Positions 8,108 to 17,757 of a stretch of DNA of 64,000 nt are shown piece after piece (position 1 is the first letter of the stretch; every line of letters starts with the position of its first letter). The stretch is from positions 558,001 to 622,000 of the forward strand of contig NZ_JH651379.1 in the NCBI RefSeq assembly GCF_000260115.1. Direction: 5' to 3'. The stretch comes from Galbibacter orientalis DSM 19592. GTDB lineage: Bacteria; Bacteroidota; Bacteroidia; Flavobacteriales; Flavobacteriaceae. Both the position numbers and the translations under genes were made by a program. Under the pieces are notes generated by a model. That model searched no databases. It saw only the letters and a program-made list of their open reading frames with translations, and was not told where the DNA came from.

Positions 8108-8232
8108 TATCTCGAATCAAGCCCAAGAGGTATTCAAACCAATGAGTTTAGTTTATTACGGTGCAGAAATCCTTCAGCAAACTCAAAACAGGCTTTGAAA
8201 TAATTAAACCCTCTATGAGGGATTAACGAGTT
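8108..8232. repeat. Dispersed intergenic repeat copy
   Basis: TATCTCGAATCAAGCCCAAG, AGGTATTCAAA, ATCCTTCAGCAAACTCAAA, ACAGGCTT and CCCTCTATGAGGGATTAACG follow in the same order as the family copy at 34001-34132, with diverged bases. This and the adjacent MITE-like element fill the roughly 650 bp without a gene between the TlpA gene and the tolC stop. Confidence 0.55.
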
Positions 8233-8247
8233 TTATTTATAAAAACA

Positions 8248-8275
8248 TAAAAAAGCCCTCACTTTCGTAAGGGCT
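8248..8275 (-). terminator. Intrinsic terminator of the first RND operon
   Basis: On the minus strand AGCCCTTACGAAAGTGAGGG-CT forms a stem (AGCCCT 8254-8259 with AGGGCT 8270-8275, plus inner pairs) followed directly by TTTTTT. It lies about 75 bp downstream of the TolC stop at 8352. Confidence 0.8.
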
Positions 8276-8351
8276 AACCATGAATGAAATCTATTTAATC
8301 CATTAAATGAGTTAAATCATTAACAGGTAAATTGATTTTATTGTTATTGCC

Positions 8352-9752
8352 TTATTGCCAACCTCCACCAAGTGCTTGGTACAGTGTTACAACAGCATTT
8401 AAGCGTAAATATTTATTTTCAACCAAAAGCAATTCAGAGTTTAAAGAATTCTCTCTAGCCGTAAGTACTTCCAAGTAATTTACTAAACCTTGATTAAGTA
8501 ATTCTTCAGAATACTCTGTAGCCAAACTATATGCTTCGTACTCTTTTTGTCTAGCTTCAATTTTATCTACTGCAGCTTGATAGCTATACAACGCATCTGA
8601 AACTTCTCTTCCAGCGGTTAATAATGTTTGCTTATAATTTAATAAAGCCGACTCTTGTTGCGCTTTAGAAACTTCAAATTGAGTACGTATTTTCCTTCCA
8701 TTTAAAATAGGCTGAGCCAAACCACCAACTAGCGAGTTAAAAATAGAGCTCGCATCAATCCAATCATCAAAATTTAAACTTTGGAAACCAGCGCTAGCAC
8801 TTAATGTAATAGAAGGATAAAAGCTACTTCTAGCAACATTAGTAAGCTCAAAAGCATTTATTAATCCATATTCTGCTGAAGCTACATCGGGTCTGTTTTG
8901 CAACATCAAATAAGGAACTCCTGTAGTTAATTCTTGGTCTATTTCTTGAGACTCCAATACACTACGCTCTATAGCATGTGGAGGTTGCGCTAATAAAATA
9001 GAAAAGGCATTCTCTAATAATTTAATTTGATTTTCTAAATCAATTTTTATCGCCTTTGCTGTGTATAACTGAGCTTCGGTTTGTTTAACCGCCACTTCTG
9101 TAACCATTCCAGCATCTTTAAGAGCCTTTGTTGTTTCTAAACTCCCTTCTCTATTTTCTACTGTTTCATTAGTAATTTTTAACTGTTCATCTAAAGAAAG
9201 TAATTGATAATAGGTAGAAGCAAGTGCTGCAATAAGTTCTGTTTTAACAGCTTTATGCGCTTCGATAGTTTGCAAATACGTTGCTTCGAAAGCTCTTTTA
9301 TTACTTCGTATTTTCCCCCAGATATCTGCTTCCCATGATAAACTTGCCGTTAAATCGTATTGCTCATAAGGGGCATTAAAAATACTTCCAAACTGACTGT
9401 TTTCAGAATTTTCCTGACGCGTAACTGTTCCATTTAAATTTAAAGTTGGATAATTGCCAGCCTTTCCTTGTTTTAAATAAGCCTCTGAAGCCACAATTTG
9501 CTGTAGCGCCATTCTGATATCTAAATTATTAACAAGTGCAGTATCTATATATCTTTCTAGAATTGGATCCTTAAATAAAGTTCTCCATGAAACCATTCCT
9601 AATGAAGTACTGTCTTGAGATAGCTGATCGGTTCTATAAAGATTTTCCGTTTCAACCTCAGGTCTTTCATAATTCTTAGCCACAAAACACGATTGCAACA
9701 GCAATGGCGCGCTAAGCCCTAGTATGATTTTATATATTTTTAAGTTCTTCAT
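8352..9752 (-). CDS. RND efflux outer-membrane channel lipoprotein (TolC/OprM family)
   Basis: The 466 residues fit the OprM/NodT branch. A lipoprotein signal ends LQSCFVAKNYERPEVE (Cys about residue 22), followed by two OEP repeats with long coiled helices. The segments SLSWEADIWGKIRSNKRA and PYLMLQNRPDVASAEYGLINA are conserved in the family. It forms the trimeric outer-membrane duct of a tripartite exporter. One base separates it from the pump gene upstream, making it the last gene of the regulator-MFP-pump-channel operon. A strong terminator follows. Confidence 0.93.
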   Translation of the reverse strand: MKNLKIYKIILGLSAPLLLQSCFVAKNYERPEVETENLYRTDQLSQDSTSLGMVSWRTLFKDPILERYIDTALVNNLDIRMALQQIVASEAYLKQGKAGNYPTLNLNGTVTRQENSENSQFGSIFNAPYEQYDLTASLSWEADIWGKIRSNKRAFEATYLQTIEAHKAVKTELIAALASTYYQLLSLDEQLKITNETVENREGSLETTKALKDAGMVTEVAVKQTEAQLYTAKAIKIDLENQIKLLENAFSILLAQPPHAIERSVLESQEIDQELTTGVPYLMLQNRPDVASAEYGLINAFELTNVARSSFYPSITLSASAGFQSLNFDDWIDASSIFNSLVGGLAQPILNGRKIRTQFEVSKAQQESALLNYKQTLLTAGREVSDALYSYQAAVDKIEARQKEYEAYSLATEYSEELLNQGLVNYLEVLTARENSLNSELLLVENKYLRLNAVVTLYQALGGGWQ

Positions 9753-9753
9753 C

Positions 9754-12700
9754 TTAATTTAAGTTATCTTCAGATTCAACAATAGCTTCTGGAGCTCCTG
9801 AAATTTTTTCTTGTAACCATTGGAATACTACAAAAAGAATTGGGATTGCAAACACTCCTAAAATTGTTCCAATTAACATCCCTCCTGCTGCTCCAGTTCC
9901 TATAGAACGGTTACCAGCGGCACCAACACCACCTGCTAATGCTAATGGCATTAATCCTAAAATAAAAGCAAATGAAGTCATCAAAATTGGTCTAAGTCTA
10001 GCTTTAGCCCCATGAATTGCAGCATCTGCAAGACTCTCTCCTCGTCTTCGCCGTTGAAGTGCAAACTCCACAATAAGAATTGCATTTTTGGCTAAAAGCC
10101 CAATTAACATAATAAGTGCAATTTGAAAGAAAATATTATTTTCCAATCCAACCATTTTGGTTGTAAAATAAGCTCCAAACACCCCTAATGGTAATGATAA
10201 GATTACCGAAAAGGGCAGCAAATAACTTTCATACTGTGCCGATAATAAAAAGTACACAAACACAATACTTAAAATAAATATTAAAATTGTCTGACTTCCT
10301 GCATTTACCTCTTCTCTAGTTAGTCCAGAATAAGCAATATCATAATTTGATGGTAAGTTTGCCGCTTCAGCTTCTACTACAGCAATTGCATCCCCAGTAC
10401 TATACCCAGGATTTGAAGCTCCAGTAATTTTAGAAGAATTAAATAAGTTAAAACGGGTAACCGACTGAGGTCCGTACACTCTTTTTAGTTTTACAAACTG
10501 AGTAATAGGTGCCATTTCCCCTTCTCCGGTTCTAACATACAATTCATTTAAAGATTGTTTATTATCTCTACTTTCGGGAAGTGTTTGTAAATACACACGA
10601 TACTGTTTACCAAATCTAGCAAAATCGGCTGCATAAATACCTCCTATATATCCTTGTAAGGTAGAGAATATAGAGCTAATAGGCACTCCCTTTTCTTTAG
10701 CAACAGGCACGTTAATCTCCATCTCATACTGTGGATATTTAGTATTAAAAGAAGATTGCGCATATTGAATTTCAGGATGTTTCATTAAAGCCATCATAAA
10801 ATCACGATTAGCCTCATCTAGTTCCGTAAAAGCACCTCCAGATCTATCTAATAAATTCACTTCAAAACCAGAAGAAATTCCAAAACCAGGAATACTTGGC
10901 GGTGCAAAAAATATAATATTTGCCTCTGGAATTGTAGTAGCTATTCCAAATAACTTCTTGGTAAGCGCATCTACAGAAAGAGAATCTTCTCCACGTTCTT
11001 CCCAGTCTTTTAATTTAATAAATCCTAATCCGTAGTTACTACCTTGTCCTCCTAATAAGCTAAATCCACTAATTACAGACACACCTTCTACACCAGGTAA
11101 ATCCTTAGTTTTTTCATATAATAATCTGTTTACTTCTCCAGTTCTATCTATAGATGAACCCGCAGGTAATTCTACATTCGCAAAAATAATCCCACGATCT
11201 TCATTAGGAACAAAACCAGTTGGAGTAGTTGAAGAAACCCAAATTATACCAGCTATAGACGCCAATAATGCAACTCCAGTAATCCATTTATGTTTGTATA
11301 GAAAGCCTAAAGATCTTCCATAACGTTCTGTAGTAGCACTAAATCCCTTATTAAAACCGTCATAAAAACGTTGTAAGTATGTTGTGTTTTTCTTCTCCTC
11401 TTCCGTATGAACTTTTAAGAATAATGCACACAATGCAGGGCTTAAGGTTAAGGCATTTACAGCAGAAATCATAATCGCTACAATTAGCGTTACCCCAAAT
11501 TGCTCATAAAAAACCCCTGTTGGTCCTTGGATAAATGTAACAGGAATAAATACAGCTGCCATTACTAAGGTAATAGATATAATAGCTCCTGATATTTCTG
11601 TCATTGCATTTATAGTTGCAGATTTTGCAGATTTCTCATTCCCTTCTTCAATCTTGGCATGCACCGCTTCCACCACTACAATAGCATCATCGACCACAAT
11701 ACCAATAGCCAGCACTAAAGCGAATAATGTTAGTAAGTTTATGGAATATCCGAAGACATTCAGAAAAAAGAAAGTACCTATAATTGCAACAGGAACTGCT
11801 ATAGCAGGAATTAAAGTAGATCTAACATCTTGTAAGAAAATAAATACTACCAAGAAAACCAATATAAACGCCTCAATAAGTGTATGCACCACCTTATCTA
11901 TCGATGCAGTTAAAAAGTCGTTTGTATCATACGGAATAAACAAATCTATCCCTTTTGGAAAATCTGGCTTCAGATTCTCCAATTTTTCGTGAATAGTCTC
12001 AATAATCTCTTGTGCATTGGATCCTTTTGTTTGGTATATCGCCATGTTTACACTTGGATACCCATTTGTAATAGAACTCGAAGCAAAAGATTGCGCACTC
12101 AATTCTATATCTGCAACATCTTTTAAACGTAGATACTGACCATTCCCTAGCGCTTTTATAATGATGTCTCCGTATTGTTTTTCAGTTTTAAAACGCCCAC
12201 TGTATTTTATTACGTAAGAAAAAGCCTCCCCATTATTCTCTCCTAAAGAACCTGCAGCTGCTTCTAAACTTTGCTCTCTTAAAGCTGCCGAAACATCTGA
12301 TGGAATTAAATTATATGCCGATAATTTATCTGGTTTTAACCAAATACGCATTGCATAATCTTGACTAGAAAATACATTAACATCTCCAACCCCATTTACA
12401 CGCTGTAATTCTGGAATAACGTTAATTTTTAAGTAATTCTGAACATACGTAGCGTCGTAATCCTCATTAGATGAGAAAAAGGAAATAAACATCAGCGAAC
12501 TCGTTTGTTGCTTTTGTGTTATAACTCCTGTTTGTACAACCTCTTGCGGCAACAAAGCATTGGCTCTAGATACCCTGTTCTGTACGTTTACAGCAGCAAT
12601 ATCTGGATCTGTATTTTGATCAAAATAAACCGTAACATTTGCTGTACCAGCATTGGTAGCGGTAGAAGTAATGTACGTCATTCCTTCCACTCCATTTATC

Positions 12701-12903
12701 TGCTCTTCAATAGGAATAATTACACTCTCTAATATGGTTTCGGCACTGGCTCCAGGATAGGTAGCATTTACCTGAACAGTAGGAGGGGCAATATCTGGAT
12801 ACTGCTCTATAGGCAAGGTTAAAACCCCTAACCCTCCTAAAATTACTAATATAATGGAGATTACTGTAGATAATACAGGTCTCTCTATAAATGTTTTTAG
12901 CAT
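9754..12903 (-). CDS. HAE1-type RND multidrug efflux pump (AcrB family)
   Basis: The 1049-residue length matches AcrB. The N-terminus MLKTFIERPVLSTVISIIL, the TM4 proton-relay pair in LVLAIGIVVDDAIVVVEAV and the second-half counterpart LIMLIGLLAKNAILIVEFA are all present. GFVPNEDRGIIFANVELPAG is typical of HAE1 pumps. It resides in the inner membrane and uses proton influx to expel hydrophobic or amphiphilic compounds through its partner TolC protein. It sits between the MFP (23 bp upstream) and TolC genes. The substrate range cannot be read from sequence. Confidence 0.96.
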   Translation of the reverse strand: MLKTFIERPVLSTVISIILVILGGLGVLTLPIEQYPDIAPPTVQVNATYPGASAETILESVIIPIEEQINGVEGMTYITSTATNAGTANVTVYFDQNTDPDIAAVNVQNRVSRANALLPQEVVQTGVITQKQQTSSLMFISFFSSNEDYDATYVQNYLKINVIPELQRVNGVGDVNVFSSQDYAMRIWLKPDKLSAYNLIPSDVSAALREQSLEAAAGSLGENNGEAFSYVIKYSGRFKTEKQYGDIIIKALGNGQYLRLKDVADIELSAQSFASSSITNGYPSVNMAIYQTKGSNAQEIIETIHEKLENLKPDFPKGIDLFIPYDTNDFLTASIDKVVHTLIEAFILVFLVVFIFLQDVRSTLIPAIAVPVAIIGTFFFLNVFGYSINLLTLFALVLAIGIVVDDAIVVVEAVHAKIEEGNEKSAKSATINAMTEISGAIISITLVMAAVFIPVTFIQGPTGVFYEQFGVTLIVAIMISAVNALTLSPALCALFLKVHTEEEKKNTTYLQRFYDGFNKGFSATTERYGRSLGFLYKHKWITGVALLASIAGIIWVSSTTPTGFVPNEDRGIIFANVELPAGSSIDRTGEVNRLLYEKTKDLPGVEGVSVISGFSLLGGQGSNYGLGFIKLKDWEERGEDSLSVDALTKKLFGIATTIPEANIIFFAPPSIPGFGISSGFEVNLLDRSGGAFTELDEANRDFMMALMKHPEIQYAQSSFNTKYPQYEMEINVPVAKEKGVPISSIFSTLQGYIGGIYAADFARFGKQYRVYLQTLPESRDNKQSLNELYVRTGEGEMAPITQFVKLKRVYGPQSVTRFNLFNSSKITGASNPGYSTGDAIAVVEAEAANLPSNYDIAYSGLTREEVNAGSQTILIFILSIVFVYFLLSAQYESYLLPFSVILSLPLGVFGAYFTTKMVGLENNIFFQIALIMLIGLLAKNAILIVEFALQRRRRGESLADAAIHGAKARLRPILMTSFAFILGLMPLALAGGVGAAGNRSIGTGAAGGMLIGTILGVFAIPILFVVFQWLQEKISGAPEAIVESEDNLN

Positions 12904-12926
12904 AACTTACTTTTTAAGCTTTTTTG

Positions 12927-14051
12927 TTAGTTTCTAAATAATGTTTTTATCGGTTTTGTTATACTATCAAATGACGTTTCTTGTGGTACAATTTCAGCTC
13001 CATCTCTAAGTTTATCCACTCCTTTAGCCACTATAACATCTCCAATTTTAACACCAGATTCTACTACATATAAGTTTTCTATGTGGTCTGTAATTTTAAT
13101 TACTTCAGATTTTACTTTATTATCACTTCCTACATGAAAAACTAATGTTTGCCCCTGACGCTCAAAAGTAGATTCTTGAGAAATAACAGGTACATCTGTA
13201 TAAACGGTAGGGATTTGTATTACCCCACTGTTTCCATTTGTTAAAAGTCTTTCTGGATTAGGAAATGTAGCTCTAAAGCTAACTGTACCTGTATTTTGGT
13301 TTACTTGCCCAGTTACAGTTTTAATTTTTCCTTTATGCTTATATAATTCGCCATTAGCTAAAACCAAATTGATTTCTGGAAAATTGTCAAGTTTTTCCTG
13401 ACGGGAATCTCCTTTTGTATTCTGAACAAAATCTAAGTAATCCTCTTCATTCATTGAAAAATAAGCATATACTTCTTTTATATCAGAAACTGTTGTTAAC
13501 GGTATTTGGTCACTCGGACTTACTAAAGTTCCTTCTCTATAAGGTATTGCTCCTACAAAACCATCAACAGGACTTTTAACCGTAGCATAATTTATATTAG
13601 CATTTATGGCGCTATAATTACTCTTTGCTTGTGCTAAATTAGCTTTGGCAGTTTCTAATTGAACTTCACTAATAATTCCCTTTTCTACTAGTGGCTTTAA
13701 TTTATCAACCTCCACTTGGGCTACATTTACACTAGCTTGAGCAGCACCAGCATCTTGAGTTAAAGATTCTGTTTCTAAACGAAATAAAACTTGCCCTTTG
13801 CTAACTTGCTGTCCTTCGTCTACTAAAACATCTTTTATATAACCAGATATTTTTGCTCGAACCCCACTGTTTATAACCCCTTCTATACTTGTAGGATAGG
13901 TTTTATAACCAGTAATTTTTTTACTTTCTATCTTTACAGTAGGATAAGGCATTGCCTGAGCTGCTTGTTGCGCTTTTTCCTTCTTCCCACAACTTACAAG
14001 GACTATTGCAAAACCTACTAGGAATAGTTTAGAATATAATTTTGAACTCAT
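12927..14051 (-). CDS. RND efflux membrane fusion lipoprotein (AcrA family)
   Basis: The 374 residues begin with a lipoprotein signal ending VLVSCGKKEK (Cys about 21). A lipoyl/barrel-hybrid core includes SGYIKDVLVDEGQQVSKGQVLFRL, followed by an alpha-hairpin rich in Ala/Gln/Lys and the second lipoyl half NYATVKSPVDGFVGAIPYREG. It connects the AcrB-like pump to TolC in the periplasm. Its start overlaps the regulator's stop at 14051, so regulator and pump are one transcription unit. Confidence 0.95.
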   Translation of the reverse strand: MSSKLYSKLFLVGFAIVLVSCGKKEKAQQAAQAMPYPTVKIESKKITGYKTYPTSIEGVINSGVRAKISGYIKDVLVDEGQQVSKGQVLFRLETESLTQDAGAAQASVNVAQVEVDKLKPLVEKGIISEVQLETAKANLAQAKSNYSAINANINYATVKSPVDGFVGAIPYREGTLVSPSDQIPLTTVSDIKEVYAYFSMNEEDYLDFVQNTKGDSRQEKLDNFPEINLVLANGELYKHKGKIKTVTGQVNQNTGTVSFRATFPNPERLLTNGNSGVIQIPTVYTDVPVISQESTFERQGQTLVFHVGSDNKVKSEVIKITDHIENLYVVESGVKIGDVIVAKGVDKLRDGAEIVPQETSFDSITKPIKTLFRN

Positions 14052-14563
14052 TATTGTACTTGATTGACTGTTATTAAATTATTTTTTAGTTTACATAAAT
14101 TTTCAATCATGGCATCCACAAACTCAATGTAGTGCTTATTGAAAGAAAGATCTTTTCTGTTTTTCATTGTTAATTTATCATCTGCTGATAATGTTTTTTC
14201 TCGATAATTAAGAACCTTAACATGCAGTTCTCGCTCTTTTTTCCAAGAATTAATTTTATCATCTAAACGATTTATCATATTATCAACCGAAGCCTTAAAA
14301 TACCTTCTACGGTCTCCCGGTTTTGTGTAATAACCAATCCTCCCCATCGACTGTAAAAGCTGAAGATTTGTTGAAAGCGAACTTTTACTCACTTGTAACT
14401 CTTCCAAAATCTCGTCAAAAGTTGCACCTTTATCTCCTGCTAAAGCTAAATACCCAAAGATTCTTGAAGACAGTGGAGATAGCATATCTTGACATTCAAA
14501 ATACACTCCCATTTCTTCTATTAGCTCTTTTTTTAGCTTCATTAATTCTACATCTTCTATCAT
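14051..14563 (-). CDS. GbsR/MarR-family winged-helix regulator of the RND operon
   Basis: The 170-residue protein shows a GbsR-type winged helix: PLSSRIFGYLALAGDKGATF, then EILEELQVSKSSLSTNLQLL as the helix-turn-helix and GRIGYYTKPGDRRRYFK as the wing. A helical dimerisation tail follows. As first gene of the efflux operon it most likely represses its own promoter. A perfect 28-bp palindrome lies 27 bp upstream of its ATG, between the -33 and -7 elements, and is the obvious binding site. The inducer is unknown. Confidence 0.9.
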   Translation of the reverse strand: MIEDVELMKLKKELIEEMGVYFECQDMLSPLSSRIFGYLALAGDKGATFDEILEELQVSKSSLSTNLQLLQSMGRIGYYTKPGDRRRYFKASVDNMINRLDDKINSWKKERELHVKVLNYREKTLSADDKLTMKNRKDLSFNKHYIEFVDAMIENLCKLKNNLITVNQVQ

Positions 14564-14580
14564 ATTTTATAAATAAGATG

Positions 14581-14617
14581 CAAAACTACGTTTAGTTCGG
14601 TAATTACCGAACTAAAC
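14581..14617 (-). promoter_or_regulatory. Promoter with overlapping perfect 28-bp palindromic operator
   Basis: The palindrome spans 14590-14617, half-site GTTTAGTTCGGTAA, with a perfect mirror and no spacer. On the minus strand TAGTTTTG (14581-14588) is a -7 element, and TTCG lies 19 nt upstream inside the palindrome as a weak -33. A dimer bound here would cover the promoter, which fits autorepression by the GbsR/MarR-like protein. The binding itself is inferred. Confidence 0.75.
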
Positions 14618-14652
14618 AGCAGTTAATAGTATGTTAAACTTTAGCTTAAAAA

Positions 14653-15783
14653 TTAAGCGTTACTTTCAGAATATTTTTTTGAGGTAGTGGAGGAAGCTTT
14701 AATAAACGATTTAAAACTTTTGCAAATTACCACAAAAACACCTAAAAAACAGCATGTTAGACCTAATATTAATAAATTAAACACATCCGAAAATGTATTT
14801 CCTGCAGAGAGAATACATAATATTAGTAATGTAGAAATAGGTAATGAAAGTGCTAAAACTCCAATTGCAAAATTGGAATCAAATGTTTTAGCATTAGTGT
14901 TTTTATTTTTTTCTGAAGAATCTATTAAAGAAATATGTGCAAATGGCCAAAAACTACAAGCACTAAGAGCAAATGAAACTATTAAAAGAATAGTACTGCC
15001 ATTTATTCCTCCAAACAGCATAGCTAACGAGGCAATTAATACAAGTATTACTCCTGCGCGTAACATTAATAAAGAAAATATTTGCACAAACTGCATTCGT
15101 TTAATTTTAAATGCCAAACCAATATAAATAAGTACTAATGGAGTCATAATAATACTTAGCCTTGAAAAGGTATCCTTAAAAAAACTAGGAAGCATAGTAA
15201 GGTTAACACCAAAAACTACAAAGAGTAAGGCGGCAAAAATAAAAATATTAACGGGTTCTTTTAGAATTGAAATAAATAGATTTTTAATCTTCCTTGAATT
15301 CCCAATAACTCCAACTACATCTTGATTATTTTGATAGTACCATTTCATTGCAATAATATACAATACAACAAGTACAAAAACTTTATTTCCTAAATCTGCC
15401 ATTGCAGCTTTAGCTAAATAATCGTCTCCTAAAAATTCTAATATAAACGGAAAAGACGATAAGCCAGGAGCAAGAGAAGGGATAAGCAACCTACTTGTTC
15501 TTCCTATGGCAGTATTTTTTTCAATCCCCACCAAAGGAAGCATTAAACCAGTAATAAAGTATAAAACTACATTTAATAAAATTGCTAAAAATGGAAGTGA
15601 AATTAATGCCATACTAATATTCACCTTTAATAAAGCAATAAAAATAGTGGCAGGCAATGCAAGGTTTAAAATTATTTTTTTCAACCCTGTAACTTCTTCT
15701 GGACTTTTAAACTTAAGCTTGAGTAGAAATCCTATTAAAATAAATAGCAGTAATGATATGGTTTTTTGTAAAGCAAACTCCAT
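14653..15783 (-). CDS. AEC-family (auxin efflux carrier-like) permease
   Basis: The 376-residue protein has about ten hydrophobic segments in two halves, opening with LLLFILIGFLLKLKFKSPEE. The segment GLKKIILNLALPATIFIALLKV is a recognised AEC pattern. Family members move organic anions such as malate or amino-acid-related compounds across the inner membrane. It shares one base with the stop of the Tat-exported aminotransferase upstream, so the two are translationally coupled and may act on the same compound. The substrate is not identified. Confidence 0.82.
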   Translation of the reverse strand: MEFALQKTISLLLFILIGFLLKLKFKSPEEVTGLKKIILNLALPATIFIALLKVNISMALISLPFLAILLNVVLYFITGLMLPLVGIEKNTAIGRTSRLLIPSLAPGLSSFPFILEFLGDDYLAKAAMADLGNKVFVLVVLYIIAMKWYYQNNQDVVGVIGNSRKIKNLFISILKEPVNIFIFAALLFVVFGVNLTMLPSFFKDTFSRLSIIMTPLVLIYIGLAFKIKRMQFVQIFSLLMLRAGVILVLIASLAMLFGGINGSTILLIVSFALSACSFWPFAHISLIDSSEKNKNTNAKTFDSNFAIGVLALSLPISTLLILCILSAGNTFSDVFNLLILGLTCCFLGVFVVICKSFKSFIKASSTTSKKYSESNA

Positions 15784-16982
15784 TAAACAAGTATTTGATT
15801 AATTGCCTCAGCAAAGTATTTCATTTCTTCCGTTGTTCCCATACTCACTCTACACCAATCTTGATCCCAAAATTTAAAGGCCCTAACCACCACTTTCCTT
15901 TCATATATTTTATCAAGAAATTCGTCTCCTGCCATTTCTATAGGAAATAGAACAAAGTTTGTTTGAGATGGGAGGTAGGAAATATTTTTTTTCTCTAATA
16001 AGTTGTAGGTAAATTGTTTTGCTTCAGTAATTTTTGACTTACAATCTTCCACAAAATCAACATCGTCTAAACTAGCATTGGCAGCAGCTATTGTAGGCCC
16101 TGTAATCCCCATTCCACCTCTAGTAATTTTATTAATTTCATCTAAAGAATTCTTATTTCCTAACATATATCCAATGCGCAGTCCAGCCATTCCATATATT
16201 TTGGAAAAAGTACGAGCTACAAACACATTTTTTCCTTTTGCAACCAGAGGAGCCATGCTATTATTTAACCCACCTTCTGACAATTCTATATAAGCTTCAT
16301 CAATAAAAATAGGAACCTTGTCTGATACGCGATCACAAAAATCATAAAGCTTTTTGGTGTCTGTTAATGTTCCTGTTGGGTTATTAGGATTTGTAATGTA
16401 CACTAACTTTGTATCTGCATCTATAGCAGCTTCCATAGCATCTAGATCGTGTTGAAAATCTTTAGTGAGCTTAATAGGTTTCCAGTTGCCGCCTGAAGCT
16501 TTTGCCACTTGAACCAAAGACATATAACAAGGGTCTCCACTAATAACATTTCCTCCATCTCTAAAATAAACCAAGGCGGTTTTCTCTAATAAATCAGACG
16601 ACCCAGGTCCCATCATAATATTATCTGTAGTAACTCCTTCTTTTTGCGCTATTTTTCCTACTAATTCTCCTAAAGACCGCCATGAATAATGATTCCCTTC
16701 TGTAACAGCCTCTTGAAAGGCCTTTGATGCTTTTAAGGATGGTCCATATGGATTTTCATTCCATACCAATCTAGCTTTCACCGTACTTAAATCTGGAAAT
16801 CTAGGGGGAGTAAACTCTTTAAAGCTAGTTAAATTGGAATTAAACATAAAAGGCTGTTTATTTCCATGCGCATAATCTGCCGTTGCACTCCATAAATCTA
16901 TTGGTGTTAAAGCTAATGCTCCAGCAGCTAATGCTCCTTTTTTAAACCATTCTCTTCGGCTGTTATTCTTTAGGTTTTTCAT
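15783..16982 (-). CDS. Tat-exported PLP aminotransferase (histidinol-phosphate aminotransferase-like)
   Basis: The protein has 399 residues. The N-terminus NSRREWFKKGALAAGALAL is a twin-arginine signal, so export of the folded enzyme to the periplasm is predicted. The rest is a class I/II aminotransferase: ARLVWNENPYGPS, MMGPGSSDLLEKTA, NPNNPTG, FIDEAYIEL with D228 and Y231, and TFSK261 as the probable PLP lysine, then GMAGLRIGYMLG. Sequence resembles HisC-type enzymes, but export argues against a role in histidine synthesis. The coupled AEC permease suggests a transported amino or keto acid. Reaction unknown. Confidence 0.85.
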   Translation of the reverse strand: MKNLKNNSRREWFKKGALAAGALALTPIDLWSATADYAHGNKQPFMFNSNLTSFKEFTPPRFPDLSTVKARLVWNENPYGPSLKASKAFQEAVTEGNHYSWRSLGELVGKIAQKEGVTTDNIMMGPGSSDLLEKTALVYFRDGGNVISGDPCYMSLVQVAKASGGNWKPIKLTKDFQHDLDAMEAAIDADTKLVYITNPNNPTGTLTDTKKLYDFCDRVSDKVPIFIDEAYIELSEGGLNNSMAPLVAKGKNVFVARTFSKIYGMAGLRIGYMLGNKNSLDEINKITRGGMGITGPTIAAANASLDDVDFVEDCKSKITEAKQFTYNLLEKKNISYLPSQTNFVLFPIEMAGDEFLDKIYERKVVVRAFKFWDQDWCRVSMGTTEEMKYFAEAINQILV

Positions 16983-17174
16983 TTCTTGTAGATTAATTAA
17001 GTTAAGTTGCTACAAGTTATAGCAGACTAACAAAATTTCCTATGAGAAAAAATTAAAACCGAAGCTGTTAAATTTTAAGATTTATAAAATAAAACGGATA
17101 TATTGTGATATTTTAATCATAAATGTTAAAAACAAGATTATTTTATCTCAATTTTAACATTAAAAAGAAGTGAC

Positions 17175-17576
17175 TTAATTCGCCAAAACACCTGCTATTC
17201 CTAACACAGGAACAGCAACCTCATTGCTCTCTGAAATCTGATACTCGTTAAAAAGGAATTTTTTTTCGTATAATTTATTATCAGCAAAAAAAGTAAGAAA
17301 AAACTCGTTTTTCAATTTAAAAACCTCCTCTTGGATAAGTTCTACTTTCCTAAAAGATTTAGCTTCCAAATCTCCAAGTCCATGGCGCATAGTTGTAGTT
17401 TTTAACGCTTCTCCATAACCTTTAGAAACCAAAATAGCTCCTTCTATTGCACTTTCCCTATTATTTATAAGATAGATATACCAAGTTTTTGAAAGGTGCT
17501 TTTCGTCCCACTCATTTACAGCAGCAACATAAACTTCTTCAGCAATAGGGATTTCTATATCTTTTTTCATGTTCAA
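17175..17576 (-). CDS. Conserved protein of unknown function beside pheS
   Basis: This 133-residue soluble protein has no signal peptide or membrane segment. It contains a mixed alpha/beta stretch TWYIYLINNRESAIEGAILVSKGYGE and ends VAVPVLGIAGVLAN. I do not recognise a functional domain. Related Bacteroidota proteins are sometimes labelled as phenylalanyl-tRNA synthetase alpha subunit only because of this neighbourhood; there is no synthetase motif here. Starts at Met1 or Met3 are both possible. It is separated from pheS by 181 bp containing a repeat copy. Confidence 0.65.
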   Translation of the reverse strand: MNMKKDIEIPIAEEVYVAAVNEWDEKHLSKTWYIYLINNRESAIEGAILVSKGYGEALKTTTMRHGLGDLEAKSFRKVELIQEEVFKLKNEFFLTFFADNKLYEKKFLFNEYQISESNEVAVPVLGIAGVLAN

Positions 17577-17664
17577 TTTATCGTTTTAACGGTTACATGG
17601 AACCTCCAAATAATCATTCTGCTATATGTCTAAAAATATAGGCATAGATATTTATTATAAGTAA

Positions 17665-17752
17665 AATACCTCGGAACAATTCACGGGGCATTAAAAGGAA
17701 AAACCTAAAACATTCCAAAGCAAGCTTCGGAGCATTCAAATTTCGATTATTG
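17665..17752. repeat. Intergenic repeat, related to the copy at 50902-50985
   Basis: ACGGGGCATTAAAAGGAAAA, ACCTAAAACATT and TTCGGAGCATTCAAAT match ACGAAGCATTAAAGGAAAA, CCTAAAAATATT and ATCGGAGTATTCAAAT at 50911-50970. The copies are clearly related but diverged. Confidence 0.5.
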
Positions 17753-17757
17753 AGTAA

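Noticed and set aside
14687-15127. A 146-codon plus-strand frame opposite the AEC permease.
   Set aside because: Shadow of a well-supported membrane protein gene; no recognisable protein features.
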